From an uncultured Kangiella sp. (GTDB taxonomy: Bacteria > Pseudomonadota > Gammaproteobacteria > Enterobacterales > DSM-103792), in assembly GCA_946480585.1 (NCBI GenBank), contig CAMLKQ010000132.1:1-6339 (forward strand): 6,339 bases of DNA. The letters run 5' to 3'. The notes under the pieces were generated by a model. That model made no database searches and was not told the origin of the DNA. It saw nothing but the letters and a program-made list of their open reading frames with translations. The position numbers and the translations under genes are program-made. Below are positions 5,543-6,339 of this stretch, piece after piece. Position 1 is the first letter of the stretch; every line of letters starts with the position of its first letter.

Positions 5543-6339
5543 ATGACTCATACCAACCACCTTGCTGCCCCAATCGCCGTGCTGAAATTCGGCGGCAGCG
5601 TATTGACCGACGCCAACGCCTTGCGCCGAGTCGCCAGCCATTTGCATTTCCGCCTGCAACAGCAGCCAGTGATCGCCGTGGTCTCGGCAACCCGTGGCAC
5701 CACCGACACCTTGCTGACGCTGGGCTCACTCGCTGCTGAGCAAACCCAGGCCGCCGTGCTCGGCCTGCAACAATTGATTCAGCGCCACCTGGATCTTGGC
5801 AAGCAATTGCTCAGTGATACCGAACAGCACAATCTGGTTGGCAGCTACCGCCAGCTGCAACTGCTCGGCGAAGAATCCTTGCAAGTGCTGGCACGCCAAC
5901 CGGGCGATGGCCACGCCATTGCCGCGCTCGCGGCGCTCGGTGAAAAACTGTCGGCACAATTGCTGGCCGCGCTGCTGCGCAATGCCAATGTCCGCAGCGA
6001 CTGGTTCGCTGCCGAACGGCTGATCCAGACCGATGACAACGCCCTCAGCGCCAGCGTCGACAACCGCGCGACCGCCGCCAAATTCGCAGCGCTGCCGGAT
6101 CAGTTCTGGCGCAACAGTCTGCACGTCGTCACCGGGTTCTGCGGCGCCGACGAACGCGGCCGCACCACCCTGCTCGGCCGCAACGCCAGCGACTACAGTG
6201 CCGCGCTTGTTGCCGCCCACGCCGGCGATGTGCTGGAAATCATCGGTGACACCGCCGGCATTCTGAGCGCCGATCCGGATTACGTGCCGAATGCCGACAC
6301 CGTGCCGGTGCTGGCGCTCGATGATGCCAGCTTGCTCGC
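5543..6339 (+). CDS. metL: MetL-like aspartokinase, probably bifunctional aspartokinase/homoserine dehydrogenase II (partial, C-terminus outside window)
   Basis: Aspartokinase phosphorylates aspartate, the first step to threonine, methionine and lysine. In MetL a homoserine dehydrogenase domain follows. The 265 visible residues are the amino-acid kinase domain: VLKFGGSVLTD at 13-23 (Lys15), VVSATRGTTDTLL at 46-58, LGEKLSAQLL at 132-141 (Glu134), VVTGFCGADERGRTTLLGRN at 195-214, NASDYSA at 214-220 and IIGDTAGILSADP at 233-245. The spacing and the LLGRNxSDYSA form fit MetL/ThrA rather than the RGGSD form of LysC, with MetL closest. Several usually invariant positions differ: RNGSD is RNASD, the IWSDV/IWTDV motif is IIGDT, and the DPR arginine is Asp246. 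A dehydrogenase domain would lie outside the window, so the fusion is inferred. It starts 18 bases after metX with only a weak GGA ribosome site, consistent with co-transcription and MetJ control. Confidence 0.82.
   Translation, partial: MTHTNHLAAPIAVLKFGGSVLTDANALRRVASHLHFRLQQQPVIAVVSATRGTTDTLLTLGSLAAEQTQAAVLGLQQLIQRHLDLGKQLLSDTEQHNLVGSYRQLQLLGEESLQVLARQPGDGHAIAALAALGEKLSAQLLAALLRNANVRSDWFAAERLIQTDDNALSASVDNRATAAKFAALPDQFWRNSLHVVTGFCGADERGRTTLLGRNASDYSAALVAAHAGDVLEIIGDTAGILSADPDYVPNADTVPVLALDDASLL

Overview
The window reads as chromosomal DNA from a GC-rich gammaproteobacterium. The main evidence is a MetJ methionine repressor with recognisable met-box operators, a family largely restricted to gammaproteobacteria, next to a ppsA/ppsR pair arranged divergently as in Escherichia coli. 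The genus cannot be fixed from the sequence alone. There is no sign of phage, transposon, CRISPR array, tRNA or rRNA. Almost the whole window is explained by six genes and their control regions.

Left part (1-3919), central carbon metabolism. A DMT/EamA-family exporter resembling RhtA runs off the left edge on the minus strand. Behind it lies ppsA (minus strand, 790 codons, probable TTG start), ending in a hairpin and an intrinsic terminator. Divergent from ppsA is ppsR, which encodes the bifunctional kinase/pyrophosphorylase expected to switch PEP synthase off and on through the threonine two residues before the catalytic histidine. Both the target site in PpsA (Thr417/His419) and the P-loop in PpsR are intact. 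A strong bidirectional terminator separates ppsR from the convergent metJ.

Right part (3991-6339), methionine branch. metJ (minus strand) and a metX-metL operon (plus strand) are divergent across a 166-bp control region. It contains a candidate sigma70-type promoter whose spacer is filled by two met boxes, and a second met-box cluster that runs into the metX start codon. The two clusters lie within a perfect 12-bp inverted repeat. MetX should acylate homoserine. The downstream gene, cut by the right edge, begins with an aspartokinase domain most like MetL (aspartokinase II/homoserine dehydrogenase II) and should supply homoserine. The logic matches the enterobacterial metJ/metBL locus, with a MetX acyltransferase in the divergent operon.

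No wholly new system is evident. The points most worth checking are an unusually short MetJ (84 residues, C-terminal helix missing, Phe65-equivalent replaced by Tyr), the operator layout at metX, and several substitutions at usually conserved nucleotide-site positions of the MetL-like aspartokinase domain.
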